Positions 24,740 through 35,995 of a stretch of 64,000 nucleotides of DNA are shown piece after piece. Origin of the DNA: Desarmillaria ectypa (Eukaryota; Basidiomycota; Agaricomycetes; Agaricales; Physalacriaceae). The notes below the pieces were generated by a model. The model saw only the letters and a program-made list of their open reading frames with translations, was not told the DNA's origin and did not search any database. How positions within the stretch are numbered: position 1 is the stretch's first letter; every line of letters starts with the position of its first letter. The DNA lies in assembly GCA_030407005.1 (NCBI GenBank), contig JAUDYN010000008.1, positions 1,922,001-1,986,000 on the forward strand, given 5' to 3'. A program made the translations under genes and the position numbers.

Positions 24740-25428
24740 GATTTGAGATAGACTAGTATAAGGAGACCGGGGGGATGTTACAGAAAGAGGGAGAGAGCCA
24801 CTATAGATACAAATACATCCCAGTTATAAGCCGACGCATAAAACTGAGTATGTATTCAGAGCAGTAGGGGGGTCGATCACAAATGTCAAAACGGTTGCCG
24901 CGGCCTCCCATGTTATTTCCAAAAAACTTAGTACCGCGTCGATCAACCAACCTTAACTTTGCTTCCACAGACTTCTAACAGATACTATGGGAGCTAGAGG
25001 GATCTAACCAGAAGCAGGGAGACAGCACCACACAAACGAAGCTGAACGTAGAGAAAATTAAAAGCCTGTCGGTTGGGATACCGACCGGTCGCAACAGTGC
25101 TTATATAAGAAGCGGGACTAATCCACTCCTATAGCGGGGATCATCTGCAATAGCAAATGGATCGGAAGGCACCCAGCACCAGTAAAGAAAACCCGCGAGG
25201 TCGCAGGAGCCAGTGTTGCAGGCTAGGTCCCGAGAGTAGAGCACGCAATTGGTGCGATATATTATCTCTTGGAATTGATGTTGAGCTTGAAATTCCACGA
25301 TCCATCCATCGTCGAGGAAGTCGAGACTCGTGAAGGTGAGGATCATGGTCCAAGAGAGGCAACTCCGAAATTGAAATAATAAGTTCGGTGCCCATCGGGT
25401 TCCATCGGGCCGACAAGAACATTCGAAC
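24740..25428. other. Divergent promoter region, no supported gene
   Basis: Spacer between the divergently transcribed receptor (-) and CoA-transferase (+) genes. No coding or RNA gene is supported. Confidence 0.5.
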
Positions 25429-27234
25429 ATGCTTGCCTCCAAGTTGTTCGTAGGTCGCTGCACACGTTCCGGATTGCGTTACTTGCAAACACATCAACGG
25501 GATGAGCTAGGTGGAATACCACCCCCACTCAAGGGTGTCAAGATCCTTGACCTGACACGGGTGCTCGCAGGCCCCACCGCGACCATGCTACTTGCAGACT
25601 TAGGGGCAGATGTAATTAAAGTGGAACAGTGTGGAAAAGGCGACGACACGAGTAAATATTTCTTCGCCGCAAATGATGGATTCCTGACTTCCCCCTTCCC
25701 CTTCCAAGGAACGTGGAACCCTCCCTCAGCCCCTCTTCTTTCCACAGCTGATCAAACTCTTCCTCCTGAATCCGCCTACTTTTTAGCGGTCAATCGTAAC
25801 AAGCGTTCCATCACGATCAATTTCAAGTCGGATGAGGGTATCGCCATCTTGCATAAGCTTGTCGCCCAGTCTGATGTACTTGTGGAAAACTATATTTCCG
25901 GTAAACTTGCGGAAATGAAGCTGGGGTGGGAGGATTGCAAGGAGATTAATCCACGCTTGGTTTATGCTTCAATTACTGGTGGGTAGCTATTTAGGCGGTG
26001 CTCAGTCGGCGCGCTGAGCGAACTTTAGGTTATGGGCAGACCGGTCCATATAGGAAAGCGGCGGGCTATGATGTGATTATTGAAGGTGAAGCGGGGTTGA
26101 TGCACATGTACGTTGTTTTGACTGTTCTATCTGATAGCATTTTGAGTTCGTGTTCAGAACAGGTGAACCCAACCGTCCTCCGTCGAAAGTAGGCGTGGCA
26201 GCCACCGATATCGCTACTGGTCTTTATGCACATGGTGCAATCATGGCCGGACTCTTATCTCGCCAGAAAACTGGAAAAGGTGTCTGGATAGATTGCAATT
26301 TATTCGAGACTCAGGTCAGAATGTTCCCGAGTACTATCGATCGATTACCTTCCACTGACTGGTACCTGATGGTAATAGATCGCGGGATTGGCAAACATAG
26401 CATCCAACTACTTGGTCGCCAACAAGGAGGCCTCCAGGCACGGTACTGCGCATCCATCGATAGTTCCCTACCAGGTTTTTCCATGTAAAGATGGCTTTAT
26501 CATGATAGGTGCTGGGAATGACAGACAGGCGCGTAACTCTTACGATTAATTGACTCTTTTGGGTCAAAGTTCTCTTGTTTAGTTCACGTCGTTTTGTACC
26601 AAGATTCTCTCCCGGCCCGACCTTCCCGAAGACCCTAGGTTCTCATCCAACACCGTCCGCGTTGAGAATAGAGAAGAGCTTGTGAAGATAATCACCGATA
26701 CCCTCATGACGAAGAATCGTGATGAGTGGCTGGCGATGTTTGAAGGGATCGGGTATAATATAAAACGTCAGCTCTCACCTTCTTCAGTACACTGATAAGC
26801 CATTCTTTCAGTGTTCCGTGCGGACCCATCAACAACATTCGCGAGACTTTCCAGCACCCTCAGGTATTTCATTCAGATGGCGCGTCTGTTTCTTCTCACA
26901 TTTGAATTTCCTTGTAGGCAATCGCAAGAAAGGTGACAGTGGAAGTAGACGTAAGTGTCTTCGTTTTGGCGTTATCTACCCTTGTTTTGACGGAGCAAAT
27001 CATAGCATCCACGTGCAGGTAAGATAAAACTGGTTGCACCAGCCGTATCGTACAATGGGGAAAAGATGCCTGTTCGTTTGCCGCCCCCGTGGCTCTCGCA
27101 ACATACGAACGAGGTAAGTGCTTCTTTGTGTTATCTACTTTTTCGCCATGTGAAACATGCGCTGGCAGGTCCTGGGAGAGTTGGGATACTCGGAAAGCGA
27201 GATCAAGATGCTCAGAGAAAAGGGCATTGTATAG
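25429..27234 (+). CDS. Family III CoA-transferase, mitochondrial (SUGCT-like)
   Basis: CaiB/BaiF family CoA-transferase spread over about nine exons. The N-terminus [18 protein letters not shown] resembles a mitochondrial targeting peptide. Family landmarks follow: [91 protein letters not shown] (the catalytic Asp of the family lies in this [10 protein letters not shown] region), [49 protein letters not shown], and the C-terminal [20 protein letters not shown]. Closest known group is succinyl-CoA:glutarate CoA-transferase (SUGCT/C7orf10), which re-activates glutarate from lysine and tryptophan breakdown; a different acid substrate is possible. A TCA-linked role suits the neighbouring OGDH and SDH assembly genes, but linkage alone proves nothing. 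Confidence 0.88.
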
Positions 27235-27488
27235 AATCTTTCCGCTTTGATCTGTTTACAGTCAATAGCCGGACAGAAATAATACCACAGAAACCAACCT
27301 TTCCAACTAAGCGGGTCTGATCCGTAAGCATATATTGGATGTATTCTGCTTCTCTCTAGGGTAGCAATACAAATGGTTGCTACAGTTGAATTGCTTCCAT
27401 TCATGAGACTGCATAATAAGAAATTTCGTAAACCTATAAGTAAACGATAATTATTCCGTTGAGAAAGAAAGCCGAATAACATACAAAT

Positions 27489-27822
27489 CTACGTCTGCTG
27501 CTCATTCCACTCCCTCATCTCCTTCGACACCCAGCAATCCTTCACCGAAGGATCCTCATACATCTCAATCTGCTTCCTACCCTGCCTCATGAGATGCTCA
27601 ATGACACTAACCTGCCTCGGCGAGACGTTGGTTGCGTTTTGGTGAAAGTTGTACCGGACGACGAGGAGGAACTTTGCTCGTGTTGACGGGGGTTTAGTTT
27701 GTACCATTCGAAGGGCCCTACGAGCTACTACATGAGACTGGCATTGTACAGAGGAAAAATAATGAGTCATACCGTCTATACAGGCTCAAGACCTCCTTTT
27801 GAAAACCTGACCGCCGCGCCAT
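27489..27822 (-). CDS. SDHAF1: Succinate dehydrogenase assembly factor 1 (LYR protein)
   Basis: Two exons, 27822-27773 and 27717-27489 (279 nt, 92 aa). The intron falls directly after the LYR motif: MARRSGFQKEVLSLYR, then RALRMVQTKPP. The rest, FLLVVRYNFHQNATNVSPR, VIEHLMRQGRKQIEMYED and KDCWVSKEM, is diagnostic for SDHAF1/Sdh6. In yeast and man this matrix LYR protein receives iron-sulfur clusters from the HSC20 chaperone complex and helps mature the Sdh2/SDHB subunit. Length is normal for the family. The acceptor choice (TCGTAG at 27718-27723) is required to keep frame; two earlier AGs fail. It lies about 250 nt downstream of the convergent CoA-transferase gene. Confidence 0.9.
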
Positions 27823-28614
27823 GGAAGTGATCCAACTTTAAGAGAGTTAGTCGGCATATTCCGGATGTATGATCGGTCCCCCGGCCCGAATTCATCCTCG
27901 GCGGTTGACCAAACTTGAACAATACATATAGACTATTATTCACTTTGATAGATATGGTTATGGACGCTGTATTCTACTCTTCGTTTCCTTACTAGTCAAC
28001 GTTTTTCAGTTGTATGAGCTAACATGCGATTCGTGCGACGCGGAAAGCCCTGCAGCCGACACGTTCTTTATGTCCTGAAGACCATGATATGAAACTGATT
28101 GAGCGATTGGGGCATGGAAGAGATACCGCGTATGCGGTGAAGCTTGCTCACACACATCTCATATGTAGCTAACCGGGTGGATAGCGTGTCCTGAATAATT
28201 GGTACACAGATGAAATGAGTCGTAGACAAGGAGGGATGATGGACGAGAAATTATAACATGATAACTGACAAGCGAGGAAGAGAAGGCAAAAGATGAGAAC
28301 GAGCCTCGGTTCGAAAGGCTTTATGGCAGTCGTTGGGAGAATACGCAGTCATTGGACCGGACTATTATTGCCGACCTCATCCCGCGTTTGGCATATGTGT
28401 AGAACAATAAAATCCTCACTCCTCTGAAAATCCGTCTGGTGAACGGTCCGGGCGTTACCTGTACATGTAAAGCGTATGTTCGTCTCCTTTTTCCTTCCCC
28501 TAGGTAAGAATGGTAATGGTGTCCTTTTCGTCACCTCTACGTACCTCTCCCAACCTCTGTAGAAGGTAAACGTGCTGGAAGGTAAACACTTGATAAAGAA
28601 GCGTACTTGTAATG
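27823..28614. other. Intergenic, no supported gene
   Basis: Promoter of SDHAF1 and 3' flank of the histidine phosphotransfer gene. Nothing else is supported. A GGTTCGAA at about 28308 resembles a tRNA B box, but no cloverleaf can be drawn around it. Confidence 0.5.
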
Positions 28615-29397
28615 TTAATCGTCGGCTGGTGGCCCTTCCACACCCCTCTCCATATACCAGTTCTTAAGCCAGGACTCAGCAGCATCATAATCACTTTTGA
28701 CTTGTGCCAAAAGTGTCGTGATTGTGTCGAGTGCTTGTGTATCGGAAATATCGCCATCATCATGCTCATTACGAAGCTTGCCGTAATATTGGATCTTCTG
28801 GCATGATACCTCGACGCGGGCTACACCGATCTGACCAGATGAGCCTTTAAGGAAGTGGCCAAGAGATGATAGTTCTTGAAGGTCTTTTGCTTGTCTGTTA
28901 TGGATAAGTCAGTGTACTACTGAAGAGAAAAGGACGTACAGTGCACTATCCATCTTCTTGAATGTGCTTCGAACTTGGGTAAAGTAAGCCCAAACCATGG
29001 AGGAAGAAAAATCGTGTGTTTCATCCTCATCAAGATCAAGAATCTGGCGGAAAGTGTCCATATTGATGGTTGCGGGAGGTGATGGAGCCTAATGAATATG
29101 AACGATAAGAAGCGGAGAAAAGGGTAAGCTTAAGAGGATATAAGGCACCTCTGGAGCTGGGGCTTCAGCAGAGGTATCGGACTTTGCTGAGTCGTCAGGA
29201 GATGGAGATCTGGCGGTAGACTTCTTTATCGGGCTGCGGCCCTCATCGAGCGGCGGCCGTTCGTGCTTCAGGGCAACATCGACCGTAGCGTGGTCGACGG
29301 GTTTCAGCGATGGTGGGGATTTCGAATCGGTCGTGACAAGCGGGGTGGGAGATGGGGGGCGTGGCTCAGTGGCTGAGGTCGTCACGGTACGGGACAT
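28615..29397 (-). CDS. YPD1: Histidine-containing phosphotransfer protein, Ypd1 type
   Basis: Three exons, 29397-29149, 29088-28940 and 28894-28615 (678 nt, 225 aa). The C-terminal half is an HPt four-helix domain: INMDTFRQILDLDEDETHDF, WAYFTQVRSTFKKMDSAL, then the phosphoacceptor motif SLGHFLKGSSGQIGV with the catalytic His at about residue 146 (codon 28857-28855), followed by KIQYYGKLRNEHDGD. Fungal Ypd1 relays phosphate from hybrid histidine kinases to the response regulators Ssk1 and Skn7, controlling the HOG MAP-kinase pathway. The product carries an N-terminal extension of about 90 residues, Pro/Ser/Lys-rich and disordered. An in-frame ATG at 29532 would lengthen it by 45 more. I chose 29397 (MSRTVTTSA) because the added part is weakly coding-like. 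Confidence 0.9.
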
Positions 29398-30299
29398 GGG
29401 TGTAAGTAGTGAATGGGACGTCGGGTGAAGATTAGGGTTCGTCGTTGATGATGGCAAGTGCTGGACACCACGAACAACGTTGGTGATGAACGGTGAGCGT
29501 CTCTGTGTGATGTCGTCGAGGCCTGGCCTCACTGATAGTATGATAAAATCCTACTGCAAGAGGCAACAGCGCTAGGCTCTATCACACATCACCCTGTCGG
29601 ATGCTTCCGTTCCCGTATGACGTCATCCTCTCTGCTCACCAATCTTGTAGCTGTTATTCATTCTATTGGCATTCTATTCTACATATTCCATCTGTCCTCA
29701 TGCTGCCAATTGTTTACACTTTTATCGACCCTGTTACACTTATTTTGCCCCTACTACACACGACTTATCCATGAAATCAAAATCTTCCATGCGAAAAGGC
29801 GACCTTAATGGAATGAGTTCGCTGCAAGACATGGTTGTCAAAAGTCGCACATGTTCAGTCATAAGACGATATGCATTTTAACATTTCGCCGAAAGCTCCC
29901 ATAGTCATCGGTTATTAGCCATGCCGTCAAATAAAGAATTGAATACATTCGAGGCCCTTGGATTGACACACCGTCATTCTAGGTCCAGTAGCTGTGAAAG
30001 ATGTTACGAAACAGTTCGAAACAGCCGGCGCGAATTTTAAGACTACCTTGAGACCATCTCTCCAAGCTCCTTCTATCCAAAGTAGTATCCTGTGTAAGCG
30101 CAGCATGTGGTAAACCTGCATACTATAGGAGCAGTCAGTCTAGGTACATGCGCAGTCTGATTTCCTTGTAGGCTAGAATTTATCCAATCATCACAGGCAC
30201 AACAGGTGGCAAACATGTTTTTGTAGAAACATCCGTCAGAAAGCAATTCTGGACCTGCAGCTGACGTTCTAGATACTCACTGACGCAAGACATCACTGG
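29398..30299. other. Intergenic, no supported gene
   Basis: Upstream of YPD1. Short open frames on both strands lack family resemblance. A minus-strand frame at 29927-30121 could be a decayed coding fragment but cannot be supported. Confidence 0.4.
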
Positions 30300-30306
30300 C
30301 CTCAAG

Positions 30307-30788
30307 TCAGAAAATGCGAATAGACCATGTCAACAATGCTATAAAAAGCAGAATAGAAGACCGACGAAGAGTCGCCTCCAGCCTGGAAACGCGGGGGATC
30401 ATGAGAAGGGTGGAATGGTCCGAGATATCCTCCTCACTTGGAGCGACAGCGAGGTTTTGTGTACCAGATCTCTCCAAAAACATCCCGAGATGGAAAGTAA
30501 GGAAGTCGTACGTACGATCTTCGTACCCGTCGAAGTGGAGCCGCATAACCTGGGCATGACCAAAGCAGTTTGACGCCACGGAGACGAGACGTAGGATACG
30601 TTCTGGGGAGGATTTTTGATGTCAAGCGGATCCAAGAAACTTCGCCGTCTTCGCCGTATTAGCTCTCCATCAGGAAGAATGAGAGCATCCGAGTTAGATG
30701 TGCAGCAGATCAGAGCATCAAAGCACATTTCATTCTCTTTATGAATACCAAGCACAGCAAGGACCGCAATTTTTGGGCAAATACGCAC
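30307..30788 (-). pseudogene. Possible decayed coding segment (F-box/LRR neighbour)
   Basis: Two overlapping minus-strand frames look partly protein-like. One has SNSDALILPDGELIRRRRRSF followed by DPLDIKN; the other has NCFGHAQVMRLHFDGYEDRT and later SDHSTLLMIPR. They could be joined only by a frame change near 30600, and I found no intron that connects them or links them to the F-box-like gene upstream. It may be the decayed end of a related gene or a small gene whose splicing I cannot resolve. Confidence 0.25.
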
Positions 30789-30910
30789 CTAACGCAATCA
30801 AGTTTCCGTATACGTGCCTTCCAGACAACTGTACTTGCATCAAGGTGGTTATTTATACAATGGGAAAAATTAAAATTATAAAAACTGGCTCCCTGAGCAG
30901 GATTTTAGCG

Positions 30911-32145
30911 TCAACACTTCCTGCTAATCAAATTGACCTCCCTGTGCGTAGCGAGAATAGTCGTTATGTCATCCAGAACCTTGCCTCTATGTACGCGAAG
31001 TGCTATCCACTCATTGGCAAGCAAACTTGCGTCAAGTCCTAGATACAATTCCAAGTCAGTCTGGCTCTTCCTGAGAAATCTTGTAATATGCACCTTGGTT
31101 TTTAAGGCTCCCATCATTTTGAAACTGACGAGACCACGAGCATAGGCAGTCGTCTATTGATGGCGTCCACCATCATAGGGACCTCGTCAGCGACGAATAA
31201 GCGCACGGTGATCCAGTAAGGCAGAATGCAAAAGTCGTGCGTTCTATCATGAGAGATGTTACAGTCGCTTAGGTCGATAGTCAGACGTTGAAGGCAGTTG
31301 ATATACAAGTCTACCGGGAGGTGATTCTGCAGCATCTCTGAGACGGCTGGCGAAATGAAGAATCTATGTTGAGTTAATAAGCGTATCAAGCTTACCGGGG
31401 TATATCTTTTTGATGATATGCAAATGCTTCAGGGTTGATTTTGGAGAGCACGGCAGCAGTTTCAAACTGGCCCTATCATTGTTGCCACCCAGAATGACCG
31501 AATCATTATCCGTCCCGTAGATGGTGTATCGAAGGACCTGCAGTCCATCCAATGAGATAAAGCCACATGACCCAGAAATAAAGCCGTTCAAAACGTCGAA
31601 ATCAGTTGAACAGACTGTCAAAGTGGCGATATATGTGGGGACTATGTCTGGTCGACACGCCCCGCTACCATGGAGTTTCAAGCAGTCGATAGAGAGATGT
31701 TGCAGCTGTCGTGACCCCTCAAGGAGATAGCTTAAGCTGAGAAAGCCGGACAATTCTGTGGGCTCGAAAGAGACATCGATAGGGATAGCGCAGCTTTCGT
31801 CGTGTGGGGAAAAAACTCCTACTGAATATCGTGAAGCTTAAGCTCCTCTACATTATGGACCAAGCGAAGAATGTGGGTCAGGCTTTGGCTGGCATGTGAA
31901 TGGCCTCCACCTCTGAGTTTAATACACTTCACGAACAGTGGCAGATAAAAGGAGGGCGATTTTGAGGTCAGGTTGAGGTAGGGCCTGCATAAGCGGTGAC
32001 TGGAAAGTTGGAGAACATCAGATAACGACGAGTTCGACAGACAAATGTGCGAGTAACCAGAGAGCAGGGCACTGTGACAATCATGAAGTTCGTCGGCGAT
32101 TGCATCTACAAGTTCCCGGAAAAGGCTGGCATTTGGCTCATACAT
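30911..32145 (-). CDS. F-box/LRR-like protein, unknown target
   Basis: About four exons, splicing from MYEPNASLFRELVDAIADEL at 32145. The N-terminal ELVDAIADELHDCHSALLSG resembles the degenerate F-box-like helix at the start of many Agaricomycete proteins. Downstream are irregular leucine-rich strands (SRQLQHLSIDCLKLHG, LDGLQVLRYTIYG, CLQRLTIDLSDCNIS), ending TTILATHREVNLISRKC. The intron after KKIYP needs the acceptor CGCCAG rather than the nearer ACATAG, and the junction near 31130 is tentative. Such proteins usually act as substrate adaptors of SCF ubiquitin ligases. This one is divergent from the F-box gene at 32526, separated by about 380 nt. Confidence 0.6.
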
Positions 32146-32525
32146 AGATCTGAAGGAATATATTAGAAATAGAAGAAGAGACTCGAAATACATGTTACCG
32201 ACGAGTACGTGGAAACAAGTGAGTATTCTGCAGTGCGGCAAATCCGGCAGCCAGCTCAGATTATACCTGCCGAAATGCCGAAAGTTCTCAGATTCGGGTA
32301 TTTCCGAGAAGTCAGCACGTACAGTGACCCAGTATTGGATCTCAAGTTAAGGCTACCCCTCAAGTCTAACACTACAGTGACCACTGACATCTTACCTTTC
32401 TTTACTCGAACATTTGTGCGTCTCTTTGGCAAACTTCTCCAGTATACTTACTCATTCAGTGGACACAGAATAATTGCGCCATGTATACCATTCGAGGGAA
32501 AAGCCTCCGAACGTATTCCTCGCCC
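32146..32525. other. Divergent promoter between two F-box-like genes
   Basis: A 380-nt spacer between head-to-head genes. It contains no supported gene. Confidence 0.45.
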
Positions 32526-34070
32526 ATGGCACCTCTCTTATTCTCGAACGCGTTGCCCCCCGATTCGGATAGGCCTGTTATCCGAAGCTTAATTGTTAAT
32601 GCCGAAGAAGCACTTCTGGACTTTGACCAGCAAGTCGCCACTGTCCGTGCCAAGTTTGCCCAGTATCTGGACTTTCATCGATCCCTATTATCCCCCATCC
32701 TCCGCCTACCCGAAGATGTTCTCCTTAAGATATTCGAGCACGGCTGCGCAGAGTCACGGCGTACCGTCCTCGACCTTAAAAGTATGCCCTGGCTCTTGAC
32801 TCACATCTGCAGTCATTGGCGGTCCCTTGTTCGTTCGAGTCCTACACTCTGGCGATTTTTCCGTGTTGTGGCGAAGGATTGCTACAGTTACAGAGAGAGC
32901 CGTCAGCTAGAAATCGCGAATGAATTTCTGCGACTCTCTGGTCAGTGTCCTCTCCATATATCCATCGAGTCTGCAGACATACCCTTCCTCAATATCCTCA
33001 TATCTCAAGGAATGCGATGGCACACAGCTGTCATGCCCCTCATGCCTGACATACTACATTACGTACAGGAGGCGAACTTTCCCTTGCTCCGTAGAGTGAC
33101 CATCATGGATGAACCGGTTGAAGATCCTGACGATTCGATCTCTGAGGTCGGCATCTTCCAACATGCCCCCTTGTTAACAGCTGCTACAATAAATACAGAG
33201 AATGGGAACCTGTTCAAGTTCCATGCATTGACACACCTGACGGTATGGTGTCTTGGTGATAATTGGACCGATGTGATTCGTCAGCTCAATGCTGTCGCGT
33301 CTACCCTGACCCATTGCACACTGTCGTTTCGCGTTCTTGTCAACCGACATGCCGTATTACGCCTTCGTCCCTTACCAGATGCCACGCTTCCACATTTGCT
33401 GAGCCTCACCGTGCGCGAACCACAAAGCTTTGATCCTTCAGATAAAGACTACTTCAAATTCCTCGACCATCTCACTCTTCCTTCATTGACATCGCTTGCA
33501 TTACATACCTTTCTACACTACCACAACGTTGCCGAGGCCGTTGTATCGCTAATTCGCCGTTCTCGATGTTCCCTTACTTCGCTGAAACTTAACAGCTGGG
33601 AGGTGGCGCCTGTACTTCACTTAACCAGCCGTTTGACACATCTCACCCTAAAGTTACTGACTATCGCCAATGGAGACTTGAACTGCCTTGTGTGCGGTAA
33701 CTGCTCGCCGTTGGTCCCGAAATTGGAGGTCCTCACTCTTGATGTCGGGGTGCCGTTCGAGTATGCGACTACCGCCGAGTCCGATTCGAAATACGTCAAT
33801 CTCATTGTCGATATTATTAAGTCGCGATGTCCTCATGATGCCCAGATGCTGAAAGGCGGTGTAGACTGCCTGCGTGTTCTTCGATTTATTTCACCAGACC
33901 ACAGGAACCACTCCGTAATTCAGAAGGTCACTGCTAGATTGCAGAAAGAGCAGGAGAAGGGTCTGATCATCGAGTATGTCAAGAGGGAAGTAAATGTTGA
34001 TGAAGCATATTGGTCATCTGGACCCTCAGAAGATTCATCGTGGTATTCCGATTCAGACAGCGACTGGTAA
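32526..34070 (+). CDS. F-box domain protein with LRR-like C-terminal part (514 aa)
   Basis: Single exon. The start MAPLLFSNALPPDSDRP at 32526 is preferred to an in-frame ATG 45 nt upstream because the extra residues are poorly coding-like. An N-terminal coiled-coil-like helix (residues about 20-45, EEALLDFDQQVATVRAKFAQ) precedes the F-box (SPILRLPEDVLLKIFEHGC), then SMPWLLTHICSHWRSLVRSS and PTLWRFFRV, the standard Agaricomycete F-box pattern in which the helix is followed by a conserved W-R-x-L. The remainder is irregular leucine-rich sequence and ends in an acidic tail (WYSDSDSDW). Probable SCF substrate adaptor with unknown target. The stop lies only 86 nt from the stop of the convergent HIT gene. 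Confidence 0.85.
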   Translation: MAPLLFSNALPPDSDRPVIRSLIVNAEEALLDFDQQVATVRAKFAQYLDFHRSLLSPILRLPEDVLLKIFEHGCAESRRTVLDLKSMPWLLTHICSHWRSLVRSSPTLWRFFRVVAKDCYSYRESRQLEIANEFLRLSGQCPLHISIESADIPFLNILISQGMRWHTAVMPLMPDILHYVQEANFPLLRRVTIMDEPVEDPDDSISEVGIFQHAPLLTAATINTENGNLFKFHALTHLTVWCLGDNWTDVIRQLNAVASTLTHCTLSFRVLVNRHAVLRLRPLPDATLPHLLSLTVREPQSFDPSDKDYFKFLDHLTLPSLTSLALHTFLHYHNVAEAVVSLIRRSRCSLTSLKLNSWEVAPVLHLTSRLTHLTLKLLTIANGDLNCLVCGNCSPLVPKLEVLTLDVGVPFEYATTAESDSKYVNLIVDIIKSRCPHDAQMLKGGVDCLRVLRFISPDHRNHSVIQKVTARLQKEQEKGLIIEYVKREVNVDEAYWSSGPSEDSSWYSDSDSDW

Positions 34071-34156
34071 AAATTAGTGGCTTGGTAATGCAAGTTGTGA
34101 GATATCTATCCACTCGATATGATGATGTATACTGCCTTTGTCTCTCCTTAGTTCAC

Positions 34157-34895
34157 CTACAGCTTTGCTCTCAAAAGTTGCAGAAGAGACGTAGCATCGT
34201 TATCGTCCAACTCTTCTCGAGATTCGAGCTCCATTTGATGCATCTGGCGTCCCGTTAAAGGAGGGTTGTACATAACATCCGATGCTTTAGAAGTTGTAGA
34301 GAAAGCAGGAGCCGGAATTATATGGTAGTGTACCTATTCTGGGTTAGAGAGTTGCCACATCATGATCCATCGGTGCACCCACTTACATGTGGGACTGCTT
34401 GTGCATATTCCTGGTTGCATACAACATTCAAAGCGGTGTTGTCCAGAGCTTCATTGAATTTGTAAGGGTGTAGATCAAACCTGTTCCGACAGTAGTTCAT
34501 ACCTTGTGTCAAAGCACGAGCAATCTTGGTTACGCCGGCTCCCAGTGCGGCAGCAAATTCCGGTGGGAGTTCCGATAATCGCGCATAATGCACCTTTGGA
34601 ATAACTAAAGTGTGACCCTTGCGTAGGGGGAGAATATCTTTGAAGGATAGGGGAGTAAAAGCTTTAGAATAGTCCCGTGCAAAAGACTGGATATACGACA
34701 AGAACCTAGGATGGCAATAATCTTGTCATCTTCGTATACGCGCTCGGAGGGAGATTCGTTATTGATGATGCGACAGAAGGCGCATTCAGGATCCGAATGC
34801 CAAGCTGAGGCTTTTCTGTCGACGTGTGCTTTGATAAGGAAAGAGGTCATGGTAGAGGGAAGGGAAAGAAACCTTTTGAAGGGAGTCAGGGTCAT
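34157..34895 (-). CDS. HIT-family nucleotide hydrolase (HNT1-like)
   Basis: Three exons: from the start to 34706, 34637-34387 and 34333-34157. Either ATG 34895 (205 aa) or ATG 34850 (190 aa) could start it; the second (MTSFLIKAHVDRK) gives a typical length. Motifs: CAFCRIINNESPSERVYEDD, with the CxFC that binds zinc in many HIT proteins; DILPLRKGHTLVIPKVHYAR; and the catalytic histidine triad HVHYHIIPAP, split by the last intron between the first His and the following Val. HIT proteins of this branch hydrolyse nucleoside phosphoramidates or similar AMP conjugates. The C-terminal ESREELDDNDATSLLQLL helix is common in fungal members. Family call is firm, substrate is not. Confidence 0.9.
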
Positions 34896-35995
34896 GTGTC
34901 GTTCTTATCTTCGATCTTTTGAAGGTCTTCAGAGAGCACGTTGAATAATCTTAATTCTGTTTATTCACCGAGCCATACACGATTATAGTGACGAGTACTA
35001 CACCTCATCTGTTGGTGAGTCGTACAGAAAACGGAAATTGTATGACATTACAAATCCATTACAACGTACGGGGGCGCACCAATGCGCGAATTGTTACGAG
35101 CGCGACATGTAAACTCCTTTCGACGCTGTCAAGGGCTGCTATGGGTCGCAGAGTGAAAAGGTCCAGAAGCTGATGCGCCCAATGGTCTGGAATCGCCCCC
35201 AATCTACGTGCAATGCCATCTGGCAAGTCTGTGCAGCGCAAAGTCCTGCGACTGAATTGGAAGGTGTGGGAAGGCAAGACTTGAAAACGAAATCAACTGA
35301 CATTGACATAAAAGGTTAGCAGCTCTTAAAGCTCTCGGACGGCGCAAGTGTGTGTTATTGACGGCGAGTCGCAGAGCATATGATAAAAAATATTAAGGGT
35401 AGCACTAAGTCCAAGGTTCCACGTCGGTTGCGGCCCGTCATACTCTGGTTACGAGTTGGAGATGGGCAAATACCGTCTGCAACGGACGGGCGTCGAGGAT
35501 ATAACGTGAAAAATGAGACCGAGAAGATGTCCGACACAGCATTCGAGGAATCAAAGTGGATCTCGGAATAGATAACGGGAGCAGAGTAGCGTAAGACCGA
35601 GAGGCGGTGGCCGGTTTGTGATCACAGAGGAATAATCTTATGGTAAGATAGGATAATAAGTCATTCCTTAAGGCCCGTGGGATGAGCAGTGCAAGGAAAG
35701 TAAGCAAAATCTAGAATGTAGAATTGATGAATTGCATCAAGGAAGGGCAAAGAAACTTCGGAGCGACGCGAAAGGACACCGTGATGGCCAGTCAGATGTG
35801 ACCCTGAAAGCAAAACCGAAAAGGAAAGAACACAGAGCAACAACACGCCATTTGGTAAATTCGGAGCCACGTCGAAGCCTGGAGTATCCCTTGGGCCTCT
35901 TTCCTTTTACTTCCATCACCGCTGCACCCACGGCTCTTCCTAGAGCTATATATCTACTCAGGTAACGTTAATCTCTGCCTTAAACCTCTGTCACC
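34896..35995. other. Intergenic: divergent promoter of HIT and CPR genes
   Basis: About 1.1 kb with no supported gene. The end nearest the reductase contains a TATATAT at 35947-35953. Confidence 0.5.
35947..35953 (+). promoter_or_regulatory. TATA-like element upstream of CPR
   Basis: TATATAT lies 43 nt upstream of the reductase ATG, whose context (GTCACCATGG) is an excellent initiation site. The close spacing would leave a very short leader if this is the functional TATA box. Confidence 0.3.

Noticed and set aside
28300..28330. GGTTCGAA resembling a tRNA B box
   Set aside because: No matching A box at a suitable distance and no acceptor stem can be formed.
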